50,138 bases of DNA from an uncultured Dysgonomonas sp. (lineage in GTDB: Bacteria > Bacteroidota > Bacteroidia > Bacteroidales > Dysgonomonadaceae): the NCBI GenBank assembly GCA_900556485.1, contig USOX01000018.1, forward strand, positions 1 through 50,138, given 5' to 3'. A program made the position numbers and the translations under genes. The notes beneath the pieces are model-generated. The model was not told the origin of the DNA. It worked only from the letters and a program-made list of their open reading frames with translations, and did not search any database. Positions within the stretch are counted from its first letter, which is position 1. Each line of letters opens with the position of its first letter. Shown piece after piece: positions 1 to 9,425 of this stretch.

Positions 1-87
1 ACCTCTACCCATCACTTGACGGGGAATTATGGTCAAGGCTAGAGTTCCCCCTAAGGCCTTTATGAATTTACGTCTGTCTAAGCTCAT
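1..87 (-). CDS. Tat-signal oxidoreductase, N-terminal fragment (probable Gfo/Idh/MocA family)
   Basis: An open reading frame starts at the ATG complementary to 85-87 and runs off the window start, giving 29 residues. They begin MSLDRRKFIKALGG, a twin-arginine export signal (RRKFIK) followed by a short hydrophobic stretch and PRQVMG. This N-terminus is typical of exported Gfo/Idh/MocA dehydrogenases of Bacteroidota, but no Rossmann motif falls inside the window, so the family is an inference from the signal and from the neighbour. It lies 125 bp downstream of another oxidoreductase in the same direction and could be the last gene of the nagA-nagB run. The C-terminal part is outside the window. 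Confidence 0.6.
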   Translation of the reverse strand, partial: MSLDRRKFIKALGGTLALTIIPRQVMGRG

Positions 88-212
88 AATTATAATTTTA
101 ATATTCTGTAGACTATTATAATTACAGAATGCTTCAATTGCTATCCGTCAATAATAATCTACAGAATCTTTATATACTTTAATATTAAGAAGAACAATCG
201 TATTAAGAGAAT

Positions 213-1229
213 TTAATCATTCAAGTTTCTCAATATACGTTCTGCATCTAATCTGCCTTTTTCTAAAACAGCTTCCATTAATACAGGTGCTCCGTTTTGA
301 AGTTTGCTTTCATTTGATGCTTCCATAAAAGTAAATATTTCGATTGTCTCTTCCGGATCGATAGGTACTTCTTTTGTTCTGAAAAACTTAAGTATTTGAT
401 CTAGTAATACTTTATAGCCATTATAACCTCCGGCTTGTACAACTTTACTGCTACAAAATACGCTGCCACCAAAATAGTTATGACCTGTGCGAATAGCCCT
501 GAATGTTCCGATTCTTCCGTCGTTCCAGATACCTGTAACTACACTATAATCCTTGGTTGTAGAACGACTAACCTGTGTACATCCCTTTCCCATTACAGTA
601 TAAAGAGTTTCTACACCATGTATACCATACCATGTAAAGTCAGCATGGCTAGGCTCATAAGCATCAGGAGAGTAACAATCTGCGCCCAATACTTTTCCAT
701 GATCTCCATTTCGTATTTCCTGATTTATGGGAGAATAACGAAGAACAGAGGAAGAGAAAATAGGTACATTGTATTTTTTAGCGAGCTTGAATATAGCTAT
801 TGTTTCCGCCAGATTTGCAGCCACAGGTTTATCTATAAACATTGGTTTACCAGATTTAAAAACTTCTAGGGCCTGTTCTAAATGCAGATTGCCATCATTT
901 GTTTCTAATAATACACAGTCTACAAGCTTTAGCATTTCCGCGATAGAAGATGTTATTTTAACTCCATGGTTTTTAGCTTCTTCGATATAACCTGGAATAC
1001 GTTTGTAGCTGCTTTCTATAGTCTTTGAGCCGTAAGGATAGGCCGCTACAATTTTAAATCCTTTATACTGTTCGTGTTCCGGGGCATTTTCATCATTCAA
1101 TAATTTGATAAATGCCGGAGAGTGGGAAGTATCCAATCCTATTATTCCAAGCTTGATAACACTTTGAGAATATAGGGATACTGATATAAGTGATGCAATA
1201 AGTGTTATAGCAATAATTCTTATTTTCAT
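213..1229 (-). CDS. Exported Gfo/Idh/MocA family oxidoreductase
   Basis: A 338-residue protein. Residues 1-21 form a Sec-type signal ending LYSQ, so it should be periplasmic. The Rossmann fold starts at about residue 24 (VIKLGIIGLDTSHS), and the family's EKP motif appears as DKP at 133-135. Proteins of this family are NAD(P)-dependent sugar dehydrogenases or use a bound NAD in redox-assisted eliminations. The glycine-rich loop is replaced by GLDTSHS, so cofactor binding is not assured. It follows nagB by 47 bp on the same strand and probably shares its transcript, suggesting a role around amino-sugar use. Exact substrate unknown. Confidence 0.8.
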   Translation of the reverse strand: MKIRIIAITLIASLISVSLYSQSVIKLGIIGLDTSHSPAFIKLLNDENAPEHEQYKGFKIVAAYPYGSKTIESSYKRIPGYIEEAKNHGVKITSSIAEMLKLVDCVLLETNDGNLHLEQALEVFKSGKPMFIDKPVAANLAETIAIFKLAKKYNVPIFSSSVLRYSPINQEIRNGDHGKVLGADCYSPDAYEPSHADFTWYGIHGVETLYTVMGKGCTQVSRSTTKDYSVVTGIWNDGRIGTFRAIRTGHNYFGGSVFCSSKVVQAGGYNGYKVLLDQILKFFRTKEVPIDPEETIEIFTFMEASNESKLQNGAPVLMEAVLEKGRLDAERILRNLND

Positions 1230-1276
1230 AATATGAATAGATTTAAAGGTTTTTTATTTTCTGTCTTTTCAGATAT

Positions 1277-2035
1277 CTAATAACTCAACATAGACGAGCT
1301 TTCTTTATCTAAATATAAAACGGCATTATCTTTTGTCCGTAAAGCTGATGCCGGACATATTTCGGATATTCTTCCGTTTATTGTATTGAATACCGCCTGA
1401 GCTTTAGTTCTGAATGGTACTATACAAAATAGATATTGAGCAAGCAGTAATGTCGGAATTGTAAGGGTAAGCGCTTCTGTTGGCACATCTTCTATTTTGT
1501 CGAAGCATTTATCATTAACCTGTTGTTGCCTGCACATTTCATCCAATACCACTACCTTAACTACTTCTTCATCGTCGAACCGAGCCACATGAGGATCATT
1601 GAATGCAATATGCCCATTTTCTCCTATACCCAAACATACAATATTGGGTGGGTATTTCTTCAATAAATCAGCATACCGCTTACATTCTTCTTGTATCGGC
1701 TTATTTCCGTCAAGATAGTAAATTTTTCGGAAAGGCAGCAACCCGAAAATTTCTTTTTTTAGAAAATTTCCAAATCTCTGGGGCGCATCTTCACTCAAGT
1801 TGATATATTCATCCAGATGAAAAGCATTTATCCTGCTCCAATCTATTTCGGTATGAGAAATAAGTTCCTTAAGAAAGTCTGATTGGGAAGGTGCTGCAGC
1901 AAAAATCATATTTATATATTCATTCTGACTGAGAAGTTCCTTTATCTGATCTGATACATCCTTAGCAGCATTTACAGACATCTCTCTAGTCGTAGTATAT
2001 ATTTTTACTGTAAGTTTGTCTTTCTTTAATATCAT
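1277..2035 (-). CDS. nagB: Glucosamine-6-phosphate deaminase
   Basis: A 252-residue cytoplasmic protein of the usual family length. It converts glucosamine-6-phosphate to fructose-6-phosphate and ammonia, the last step of GlcNAc catabolism. Visible hallmarks are a phosphate-binding region near residues 45-55 (FAAAPSQSDFL), the HLDEY segment at 73-77 corresponding to the catalytic Asp region, and GIGENGHIAFNDP at 136-148. The phosphate loop reads AAPSQ where the family usually has a TGxT-type loop, so it belongs to the shorter, divergent NagB-like group. It lies 7 bp behind nagA in the same direction, which supports the function. Confidence 0.88.
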   Translation of the reverse strand: MILKKDKLTVKIYTTTREMSVNAAKDVSDQIKELLSQNEYINMIFAAAPSQSDFLKELISHTEIDWSRINAFHLDEYINLSEDAPQRFGNFLKKEIFGLLPFRKIYYLDGNKPIQEECKRYADLLKKYPPNIVCLGIGENGHIAFNDPHVARFDDEEVVKVVVLDEMCRQQQVNDKCFDKIEDVPTEALTLTIPTLLLAQYLFCIVPFRTKAQAVFNTINGRISEICPASALRTKDNAVLYLDKESSSMLSY

Positions 2036-2042
2036 AGCATTA

Positions 2043-3233
2043 TTAATTTTTAGTATAAATAATTTTACCTTTCACTATTGTTGTCTGAACTGAAATCTTT
2101 GAATCGAATATGATGATGTCTGCGTCTTTTCCTATCTCTAACGAACCTTTATTATTATCGATACCAAGAATACGTGCCGGATTTTGAGTTATCATCTTTA
2201 TTGCATCATGCAAAGGAATTTCTGCTACTTCCATCATTGTACGTACCAAACGATCGGCAGTGGCAACACTACCTGCGAAGGCTGAGCGATCTAATAACTT
2301 GGCTACACCATCTTCCACCATTACTTTTTGCCCTTTATCATTGCTACCTAGCATATATTCACCATCGGGCATACCGGCAGCCCTCATCGAATCGGTACAT
2401 AAAGCAATAGTATGAGGTGCTTTGAATTTGCATACATATTGCAATAGCGATTTAGGTAAGTGTATTCCGTCGGCTATAATCTCAACACTCATTTCATCAA
2501 TCATATATGCGGCCTCAAGAGCTCCGGCATAACGGTAAGCATTGCGTCGGGTAATAGAAGACATACAAGAATATAAATGCGTTACATGAGTAAAACCATG
2601 TTTGTATGCTTCAATTACTTCTTCATAAAGAGCATCTGTATGTCCTAACGAAGCTAATATGCCTTTAGATTGTAACAACTCTCCTAATTCGAGCGCACCA
2701 TCCAATTCGGGAGCCATGCTCCATCGGATAATATGCTTTCCACCTATTGCCAATATTTCATTATATTCTTCCGGTTCGGGATTACGTAAATATTTAGGAT
2801 CTTGCGCCCCCCGCTGACTATATGCAAAATAAGGACCTTCCAGATGCAATCCTAAAAACTCTGCTCCATTGGTATTTAATTCCTTTGCTTGTTCGTAAAC
2901 AGAAAATGTTTTTAGCAATTCATCTGTGGTGCTTGTTAATGTCGTAGGAACAAGGCTTGTAGTACCGTATTTTGTATGAGTAGCAGCTGCACCCAGATAG
3001 GCCTCTACCGTATTATCCATAAAATCGTAGCCTCCGGCACCATGTGTGTGCATATCGATAAATCCGGGAGAAACATAATTACCTTCTGCATCTATTATGA
3101 TATCCGATTCATTATACTCCCTATAATGTCCTTCCCCTATTTGGGAAATAACACCTTCGGAAAATATAATAAAGCCATTGTTCAATATTTTGTCCGGAAG
3201 GATAAGAGTCGCATTTTTTATAATTGTTCTCAT
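2043..3233 (-). CDS. nagA: N-acetylglucosamine-6-phosphate deacetylase
   Basis: A 396-residue amidohydrolase that removes acetate from GlcNAc-6-phosphate to feed NagB. Metal and active-site motifs are in order: HTHG at 62-65, HLEGP at 130-134, GHTD at 197-200, H216 and H219 in THVTHLYS, and the catalytic Asp at 281 in CTDSMRAAG. The family's usual THLFNAM reads THLYSCM, a mild variation. There is no signal peptide, so it is cytoplasmic. It is first in a probable operon nagA-nagB-oxidoreductase-oxidoreductase. A possible sigma-type -7 box (reverse complement TAATTTTG) lies about 50 bp upstream. Confidence 0.92.
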   Translation of the reverse strand: MRTIIKNATLILPDKILNNGFIIFSEGVISQIGEGHYREYNESDIIIDAEGNYVSPGFIDMHTHGAGGYDFMDNTVEAYLGAAATHTKYGTTSLVPTTLTSTTDELLKTFSVYEQAKELNTNGAEFLGLHLEGPYFAYSQRGAQDPKYLRNPEPEEYNEILAIGGKHIIRWSMAPELDGALELGELLQSKGILASLGHTDALYEEVIEAYKHGFTHVTHLYSCMSSITRRNAYRYAGALEAAYMIDEMSVEIIADGIHLPKSLLQYVCKFKAPHTIALCTDSMRAAGMPDGEYMLGSNDKGQKVMVEDGVAKLLDRSAFAGSVATADRLVRTMMEVAEIPLHDAIKMITQNPARILGIDNNKGSLEIGKDADIIIFDSKISVQTTIVKGKIIYTKN

Positions 3234-3283
3234 TCTAATTTCAGTTATAAGGTATCAGTCAGTACATCCATCTAGTAATTGCT

Positions 3284-3291
3284 CAAAATTA
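3284..3291 (-). promoter_or_regulatory. Candidate -7 promoter box for nagA
   Basis: On the minus strand the octamer TAATTTTG matches the Bacteroidota -7 consensus TAnnTTTG and lies 51 bp before the nagA ATG. I see no convincing -33 TTTG at the expected distance, so this is only a candidate. The rest of 3234-3485 is AT-rich and carries no ORF that I would support. Confidence 0.3.
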
Positions 3292-3485
3292 ATCTTTTAA
3301 ATTTTCAGAATAAGGAATGTAATGCGAATGACTGTTGTCATAAGACGTCAAAATTTATTTTTTAAGAAAAGTGTATTATATATAGAATAAACAACAAACT
3401 TGCAATTTGTTTTCAATATTATGGACGTGTTTATCTTCTTCCTATTAAAGATATGGGAAGAATCAGTTTTTTCTGATAATATTAT

Positions 3486-4679
3486 TTAAAGTTTATTTGA
3501 AATATCTTTTAATAAACTGGATGTTTCTTCTTTTTTGTATAGTTTACGGTATTCGGCGGGTGATATAGATTTGTATTTACGGAAGATACGCGATACATTC
3601 TTATAATCATCGAATCCGGCTTGGATAGCAGCATCGGGCAAATGTAAATCGGTAGTAAGTAATAATTTTATAAAATGATTTATTCTATGATCCAGAACGC
3701 ATTGATATATAGATGTACCTATCAGATCTTTAAATTTTTTCTCTAATACTCTCCTCGATAAAGGTACTAAGTCGACCAAATCATTGACGGATATTTTATT
3801 ATTATAGTTATTGCCAATATAATCTAATATGAATTTGATGTGAGGATCCGAAACCGCATATTTATCTGTTGATGACCGATTTTCTATATATAAAGGTTTT
3901 ACAACAATATTAAAGGCTTCGTTTATTTCATGCTTTATATATTGGTCTAATAATTTAGCAGCCTGATATCCACCATTTTCTACATCCAGCACTATGGATG
4001 ATAATGTAGGAGTAGACAGATTGCATAACAAAGCATCGTTGTCAACACCAAGAATGGCTACTTCGTCGGGAATAGCTATATTATAAATGTTGCATGTTTC
4101 GGATATTTGTAAGGCATAATAATCGTCGCAAGCAAAAAGTGCTGTAGGTTTAGGCAAAGATTGCAGCCATTTTCCCATGTATTCTGTATTGTAGAGCCAT
4201 TCTTTATTATCGGGATTTTTATTTTCGAGAATATTACATTCATAACCAAGCTTTTCTATCTTCTCTTTATATCCTAATCCTCTTTCTCTCGACCAAACAG
4301 CTTTTTGGTATCCGTAATATGCAAAATTCTTAAACCCTTTAGCTATGAAGAAATCAGCAGCCATAACTCCAGTTTCGTAATAATCTCCGGTAAGGTTGGA
4401 AATGGATTTGTTTCTTTCTCGGTAATTCTGCACAATAATAGGAATATCCAGTTCTTTGAATAAATCAAGATTCACATCGCGAAGCTGCGCAATAATGGCA
4501 TCCGCTTTCCATCTTTTTGCAAAATTCACAACTCCTGTTTCTCCATACATCATTTGATAATATAGAGGCATACGCAAGAAAGACCATGGTCCGACTTCTC
4601 TCGAGTAGCGGATAATCCCTTCTAATAAACGGCGGCTGTATCCGCTCGAAAAATCAGTTAATACAAGAATCTTTAGCAT
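3486..4679 (-). CDS. XylR-type AraC family transcriptional regulator with sugar-sensing domain
   Basis: A 397-residue cytoplasmic protein. Residues 1 to about 270 resemble the periplasmic-binding-protein/LacI-like sensor domain of XylR: it opens LKILVLTDFSSGYSRRLLEGI and has the characteristic ILGVDNDALLCNLSTPTLSSI segment. The last 110 residues or so are an AraC-type double helix-turn-helix, ending in a GFDDYKNVSRIFRKYKSISPAEYR recognition region. XylR-type proteins activate sugar genes when ligand is bound. It sits between the nag genes and the divergent catabolic block starting at 5237, so it is the natural candidate regulator of one or both. The ligand cannot be read from sequence; an amino sugar or its derivative is a guess from context. 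Confidence 0.88.
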   Translation of the reverse strand: MLKILVLTDFSSGYSRRLLEGIIRYSREVGPWSFLRMPLYYQMMYGETGVVNFAKRWKADAIIAQLRDVNLDLFKELDIPIIVQNYRERNKSISNLTGDYYETGVMAADFFIAKGFKNFAYYGYQKAVWSRERGLGYKEKIEKLGYECNILENKNPDNKEWLYNTEYMGKWLQSLPKPTALFACDDYYALQISETCNIYNIAIPDEVAILGVDNDALLCNLSTPTLSSIVLDVENGGYQAAKLLDQYIKHEINEAFNIVVKPLYIENRSSTDKYAVSDPHIKFILDYIGNNYNNKISVNDLVDLVPLSRRVLEKKFKDLIGTSIYQCVLDHRINHFIKLLLTTDLHLPDAAIQAGFDDYKNVSRIFRKYKSISPAEYRKLYKKEETSSLLKDISNKL

Positions 4680-4995
4680 AATTTTTCAGGGAGTTAATTG
4701 TAATATTCAATTTGCGTCTAAAATACAATGTATAGATTAAAAAAACATCAATTATATTTTAAAATAATCTTAATCATTGTTTAATGTAATGAATTTTCAG
4801 ATTTTATTTATATATTTAGAATCAAAGTAAGTTTGATGGATTAGCTACGCATTTTAAACTATATCAAAACAAATTGATGGTAAATATTTATAAAAATTAT
4901 TTTTATGATACAAAATAAAGTGTAATCATATATAATTTCTATTTTTACAAAAATAACTAATTATTTCTATTTTATATTTAGGGGAAAGACTGCCC

Positions 4996-5010
4996 TGTAA
5001 TGCTATTACA
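4996..5010. promoter_or_regulatory. Interrupted palindrome in the divergent intergenic region
   Basis: The gap 4680-5236 (557 bp) between the XylR-type gene and the oxidoreductase operon holds no supportable gene. It contains TGTAAT-GCT-ATTACA here, and a looser ATTTGA...TCAAAT pair at 5149-5154 and 5168-5173 closer to the operon start. Either could be an operator for the neighbouring regulator. Such palindromes also arise by chance in AT-rich DNA, so confidence is low. Confidence 0.25.
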
Positions 5011-5236
5011 ACTAAAGACCTATTATCACCAGGTTACAAAATGCCTCCGAAATCCGCATTATATCAAACATTATAATTATTTGTTTTAAAATCATATTTC
5101 TTCAAGCTACGGATAGATGTTGACGTTTTTTGAGAATAGTAAGGCGTCATTTGAGTTTAGTTTTGATTCAAATAAGAGTTTCTTTGTGTTAGTTATACTA
5201 TGTTAGACAAAATTTAATTACCATAAAAATATTACC

Positions 5237-6577
5237 ATGAGTACACGACGTGATTTTTTAAAGAAAGCAGTTCTTGGAACTTCAGCTCTTTCATTCGGAG
5301 GAGTAATTAACGAAATGAGTGCTAAAAGTTATTTCAATGTCAATGGTGCAAACGATAAAATTAGAGTTGCCGCTATTGGTGTCAATTCCCGGGGTGGAGC
5401 TTTAGCCGCTAATTTTGCAAAGCAAAAAGGCTGTGAAATAACTTATATATGTGATGTGGACAGTCGTGCCATAGCTAAATGTGCGGAAGCTGTTGGAAAG
5501 GTTCAAAACAATAAGCCGAAGACTGAAAAAGATATCAGAAAAGTTCTTGAGTCGAAAGATGTAGATGCAGTTATAATAGCAACACCAGACCACTGGCATG
5601 CACCAGGTGCATTGATGGCAATGCAGGCAGGTAAAGATGTTTATTTGGAAAAACCTTGTAGCTATTGTCCTGAAGAAGGAGAGGTGCTCATTAATGGTGT
5701 AGCCAAATATAACAGAGTGTTGCAAATGGGTAACCAGAGACGTTCGTGGCCAAATGTACAGGAAGGAATTCAGGCTTTGAAAGAAGGGATTATCGGAAAT
5801 GTGCATTTCGGTAAGGCGTGGTATACTAACAACCGACCTTCGATAGGTATAGGCAACGAAGTAGCCGTTCCTCAATGGCTTGACTGGGATTTGTGGCAAG
5901 GACCTGCTCCACGTGTAGCATATAAAGATAATATTGTACATTACAACTGGCACTGGATGTGGAGATGGGGAACAGCCGAATCGTTGAACAACGGTACGCA
6001 TATGGTTGACATATTGCGTTGGGGAATGGAAGTTGATTTTCCTACAATGGTTAGTTCTGCAGGTGGCCGTTATTTCTTCAAGGATGATTGGGAAACACCG
6101 GATACACAAGTTATAAATATGGAATTCGGAAAATCTAAATCGATGACATGGGAAGGCCGAAGTTGTAATGGCAGAACTATCGAAGGTAGTAGTGTGGGTT
6201 CTATGTTCTATGGCGATAAAGGTAGTATGCTGATAACCGGAAGTGACGGATACCGCATTTTTGATATGGATAATAAAGTTGTGAAGCAACAGTACAGCAA
6301 ATTGGAAATTGATCCGCGTAACCTTATGAATCCGGCAGAAAGTCTGGATGCATTACATATCAATAATTTCTTCGACGGAATCAGAAAAGGTTCGAAATTA
6401 AATTCTGATATAGTATCGGGACATAAGAGTACATTGTTGATGCAGATAGGAAATATTTCGCAACGTGTTGGACATTCTCTTGATATCGACTCTGCTAATG
6501 GCCGTATAATCAATGATAAAGATGCCATGAAATATTGGAGCCGCGACTACGAAAAAGGATGGGAAATGAAACTGTAA
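5237..6577 (+). CDS. Tat-exported Gfo/Idh/MocA family oxidoreductase
   Basis: A 446-residue protein with an N-terminal twin-arginine signal (STRRDFLKKAVLG), consistent with export of a folded, NAD-loaded enzyme. The Rossmann domain starts at about residue 42, with glycine-rich loop GVNSRGG at 48-54, and the family EKP motif is at 138-140. The remainder, with the GNQRR and HWHWMWRWG segments, matches the long C-terminal domain of secreted Bacteroidota members. It is first of a closely spaced plus-strand run and lies 49 bp before the MFS permease. Family members oxidise sugars or, with bound NAD, cleave glycosidic bonds; which applies here is not visible. It is not a clear GH109 match. Confidence 0.85.
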   Translation: MSTRRDFLKKAVLGTSALSFGGVINEMSAKSYFNVNGANDKIRVAAIGVNSRGGALAANFAKQKGCEITYICDVDSRAIAKCAEAVGKVQNNKPKTEKDIRKVLESKDVDAVIIATPDHWHAPGALMAMQAGKDVYLEKPCSYCPEEGEVLINGVAKYNRVLQMGNQRRSWPNVQEGIQALKEGIIGNVHFGKAWYTNNRPSIGIGNEVAVPQWLDWDLWQGPAPRVAYKDNIVHYNWHWMWRWGTAESLNNGTHMVDILRWGMEVDFPTMVSSAGGRYFFKDDWETPDTQVINMEFGKSKSMTWEGRSCNGRTIEGSSVGSMFYGDKGSMLITGSDGYRIFDMDNKVVKQQYSKLEIDPRNLMNPAESLDALHINNFFDGIRKGSKLNSDIVSGHKSTLLMQIGNISQRVGHSLDIDSANGRIINDKDAMKYWSRDYEKGWEMKL

Positions 6578-6626
6578 AACTACAGATGAACAAAGTATAC
6601 AAAAACAATTTTAAATCTGATGCCCC

Positions 6627-7958
6627 ATGAAACCAATAGAAAATCAACCATTAAACAAACGTAATACAACGATTGCGATAATCATAGTAGGCGCAATGTT
6701 TTTTATTTTCGGCTTGGTTTCATGGGTTAATGCAATCCTGATTCCATACTTCAAAATAGCATGCGAACTAACACACTTTGAATCTTACTTTGTTGCTTTT
6801 GCGTTCTATATAGCATATTTGTGTTTATCTCTTCCTTCCGCTTATATACTGAATAAAGTTGGTTATAAGAGAGGTATTATGTATGGTTTTATATGTATGG
6901 CTATAGGAGCAGCTTTGTTTATTCCTGCTGCCCTAACCCGAACATATGGGATTTTCCTTGCCGGATTGTTTGTTATAGGAGCCGGCCTCACCATACTTCA
7001 ATCGGCAGCAAACCCCTATATCACTATTGTAGGACCTATAGAAAGCGCAGCTAAGAGGATTAGCTTTATGGGCATTTGTAACAAGTTTGCCGGAATTATA
7101 TCTCCTCTGATTTTCGCTGCAGTAGTATTGAAAGTGACAGATAGCAGTTTATTTACCTTGCTGGAATCGGGAACACTAGACGAGGCTTCAAAAAATATGA
7201 TGCTTGATGACCTGATCCGACGTGTGATAAAACCATATGCAATCTTGTCAGTAGCTCTGCTTCTGTTTGGAATATTTGTCCGCTATTCTGTGCTTCCGGA
7301 AATTGATCCGACAGAGAATAATAAGGAAGAAGAAAACAGCACGCACAAAAGGACTTCTATTTTTCAGTTTCCATATCTGATCTTAGGTGCAATAGCTCTA
7401 TTTATACATGTAGGAACACAAATCGTTGCGATAGATACTATTATCAGCTATGCCGGTTCGATGGGTATGAACTTACTGGAAGCTAAAGCTTTCCCGTCTT
7501 ATACATTGACTGCAACTATAGTAGGGTATACAATCGGAATTGTACTGATACCAAAATATTTGTCGCAAACAAGGGCGTTACAAATCTGTTGTTCCCTTGG
7601 ACTGTTGTTGTCTATAGCTATTATCCTTGTAAGTAAGGAAGTTATAATATTGGGACATGAAAGCAATCTTTCTATTTGGTTTCTTTGTGCGCTAGGGTTA
7701 CCTAATGCTTTGATATATGCAGGTATCTGGCCATTATCGATAAAAGGTTTGGGACGTTTTACTAAAATAGGATCTTCCCTATTGATTATGGGATTGAGTG
7801 GAAATGCTATCATGCCTATTGTATATGGATATTTTGCGGATATACAAGGCTTACAGAATGCTTATTGGATACTTATTCCATGTTATATATACCTGATATT
7901 CTTTGCTGTATATGGGCATAAGATTCAATCATGGTCTTTCAAATCAACAAAGAATTAA
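6627..7958 (+). CDS. Sugar MFS transporter, FucP/GluP type
   Basis: A 443-residue inner-membrane protein with about 12 hydrophobic segments. The first third shows FucP/GluP-type features: LIPYFKIACELTHFES after helix 1 and LPSAYILNKVGYKRGI between helices 2 and 3. These proteins are proton symporters for fucose, glucose, galactose or GlcNAc-like sugars. Its place between two exported oxidoreductases suggests it takes up the periplasmic product of this locus. It is followed after 11 bp by the lipoprotein gene. Substrate not determinable from sequence. Confidence 0.88.
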   Translation: MKPIENQPLNKRNTTIAIIIVGAMFFIFGLVSWVNAILIPYFKIACELTHFESYFVAFAFYIAYLCLSLPSAYILNKVGYKRGIMYGFICMAIGAALFIPAALTRTYGIFLAGLFVIGAGLTILQSAANPYITIVGPIESAAKRISFMGICNKFAGIISPLIFAAVVLKVTDSSLFTLLESGTLDEASKNMMLDDLIRRVIKPYAILSVALLLFGIFVRYSVLPEIDPTENNKEEENSTHKRTSIFQFPYLILGAIALFIHVGTQIVAIDTIISYAGSMGMNLLEAKAFPSYTLTATIVGYTIGIVLIPKYLSQTRALQICCSLGLLLSIAIILVSKEVIILGHESNLSIWFLCALGLPNALIYAGIWPLSIKGLGRFTKIGSSLLIMGLSGNAIMPIVYGYFADIQGLQNAYWILIPCYIYLIFFAVYGHKIQSWSFKSTKN

Positions 7959-7969
7959 ATCCGATTGAT

Positions 7970-9361
7970 ATGAAATATTTTAAATACCTTTTCTGTTTTC
8001 TATCAGCTCTGATTCTTATGACAGCTTGTGATATGCAACCAAAAAATAAGAAGTTCAACGGATCTGAAGGTGAAGTACGGCTTATAACCGTTGCTCCGGG
8101 CCATTTCCATGCAGCATTGATACAGAAATCAATGTTGAAACAACTGAATTACAATGTAAATGTCTATGCCCCCGAAGGCCCTGAATTAAATAATTATCTG
8201 GATCTTATTAATTCATTTAATACAAGAGAACATAATCCTACATATTGGAACCTGAACGTGTATAAAGGAAATGATTTCTTTGATAAAATGCTTTCGGAAA
8301 AGAATGGTAATGTTGTTGTGCTGGCAGGTAATAACCAATTGAAGACTGATTATATACTAAAGTCGGTGGATGCCGGACTAAATGTATTATCTGACAAGCC
8401 AATGGCGATTGACCAAGCATCTTTTGAGCAACTGAAAAATGCGTTTACCCTTTCGGCTAAAAGAGATGTATTGCTCTATGATATCATGACCGAACGATAC
8501 AATTTTATAAATATACTGAACAGGGTGCTTATGCAGGATAAAGAGTTTTTCGGAACCATAACAAAAGGAACTCCCGAAAACCCTGCTGTGGTAATGGAAA
8601 GTGTGCATCATTTTTATAAAATTGTATCAGGAAATCCTCTTACACGTCCTGCATGGTATTATGATGTGGAACAGCAAGGTGAAGGCATAGTAGACGTTAC
8701 AACACACTTAATAGATATTGTTAACTGGAAATGTTTTCCAGAAGTAGCACTTGATTATAAAAAAGACATAAAAGTAACTGATGCTAATCACTGGGCAACT
8801 CCTATAACTCTTGAGCAGTTTCGTTTATCTACAAAGGTTGAAGAATTCCCAGACTATTTGCAGAAATATGTAAAAGATTCGGTTTTGCATGTATATTCAA
8901 ATGGTAATATAAACTATCAGGTAAAAGATGTAAATGTAGGTATAAATGTTGTCTGGAATTATGAAGCTCCTAATGGGACGGGCGATACTCATCGCACTGT
9001 AATAAATGGTACTAAAGCGATTCTTCTGGTACTACAAGGTGAGGAGCAAGGTTATAAATCGAAATTATATGTGAAGAAAGGCACAGAAGCAACAGAAAGT
9101 GAGTTTAGGAAAAATATAGAAAGAGCTATAAATGAACTGAAAACGATTTATCCTATATCTCTAAAAGAGGCGTATGATGATATGTTGGAGATAGAAATAT
9201 CGCCAAGCATGGACGATGGACACGAAGCTCATTTCTCTAAAGTTGCTGAAAAGTATTTCAATTTTCTGATTACCCGTGAGATGCCAGAATGGGAAGTGCC
9301 AAATATGTTGGTAAAATATTATATAACCACAACAGCCTTGGAAATGGCTAAAGGAAAATAA
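7970..9361 (+). CDS. Lipoprotein with Gfo/Idh/MocA-like fold and oxidoreductase C-terminal domain
   Basis: A longer frame opens at 7931 inside the MFS gene, but the ATG at 7970 is preferred. It gives a clean lipoprotein signal with lipobox LMTAC (Cys20) and starts just 11 bp after the permease stop. The protein is 463 residues. It has a weak Rossmann-like N-terminal half (VRLITVAPGHFHAALIQKS), a SDKP segment in place of EKP, and a second half resembling the family annotated as putative oxidoreductase C-terminal domain. The glycine-rich dinucleotide loop is absent, so NAD binding is doubtful. Such proteins accompany secreted Gfo/Idh/MocA enzymes in Bacteroidota. Membrane anchored, function unknown. 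Confidence 0.75.
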   Translation: MKYFKYLFCFLSALILMTACDMQPKNKKFNGSEGEVRLITVAPGHFHAALIQKSMLKQLNYNVNVYAPEGPELNNYLDLINSFNTREHNPTYWNLNVYKGNDFFDKMLSEKNGNVVVLAGNNQLKTDYILKSVDAGLNVLSDKPMAIDQASFEQLKNAFTLSAKRDVLLYDIMTERYNFINILNRVLMQDKEFFGTITKGTPENPAVVMESVHHFYKIVSGNPLTRPAWYYDVEQQGEGIVDVTTHLIDIVNWKCFPEVALDYKKDIKVTDANHWATPITLEQFRLSTKVEEFPDYLQKYVKDSVLHVYSNGNINYQVKDVNVGINVVWNYEAPNGTGDTHRTVINGTKAILLVLQGEEQGYKSKLYVKKGTEATESEFRKNIERAINELKTIYPISLKEAYDDMLEIEISPSMDDGHEAHFSKVAEKYFNFLITREMPEWEVPNMLVKYYITTTALEMAKGK

Positions 9362-9425
9362 TAGTTACTTCCTGATTTTCAAAGATAGAATAACTCAAAT
9401 ATGACAATATAAAAGAAAAAGAACC

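Noticed and set aside
5402..6289. Long minus-strand open frame of 295 codons
   Set aside because: It lies antisense inside the 5237 oxidoreductase, has a His/Cys-rich composition typical of shadow frames, and no family features.
7931..7969. Earlier start for the lipoprotein gene
   Set aside because: It would overlap the permease gene and add 13 residues that hide the lipoprotein signal; the ATG at 7970 is better.
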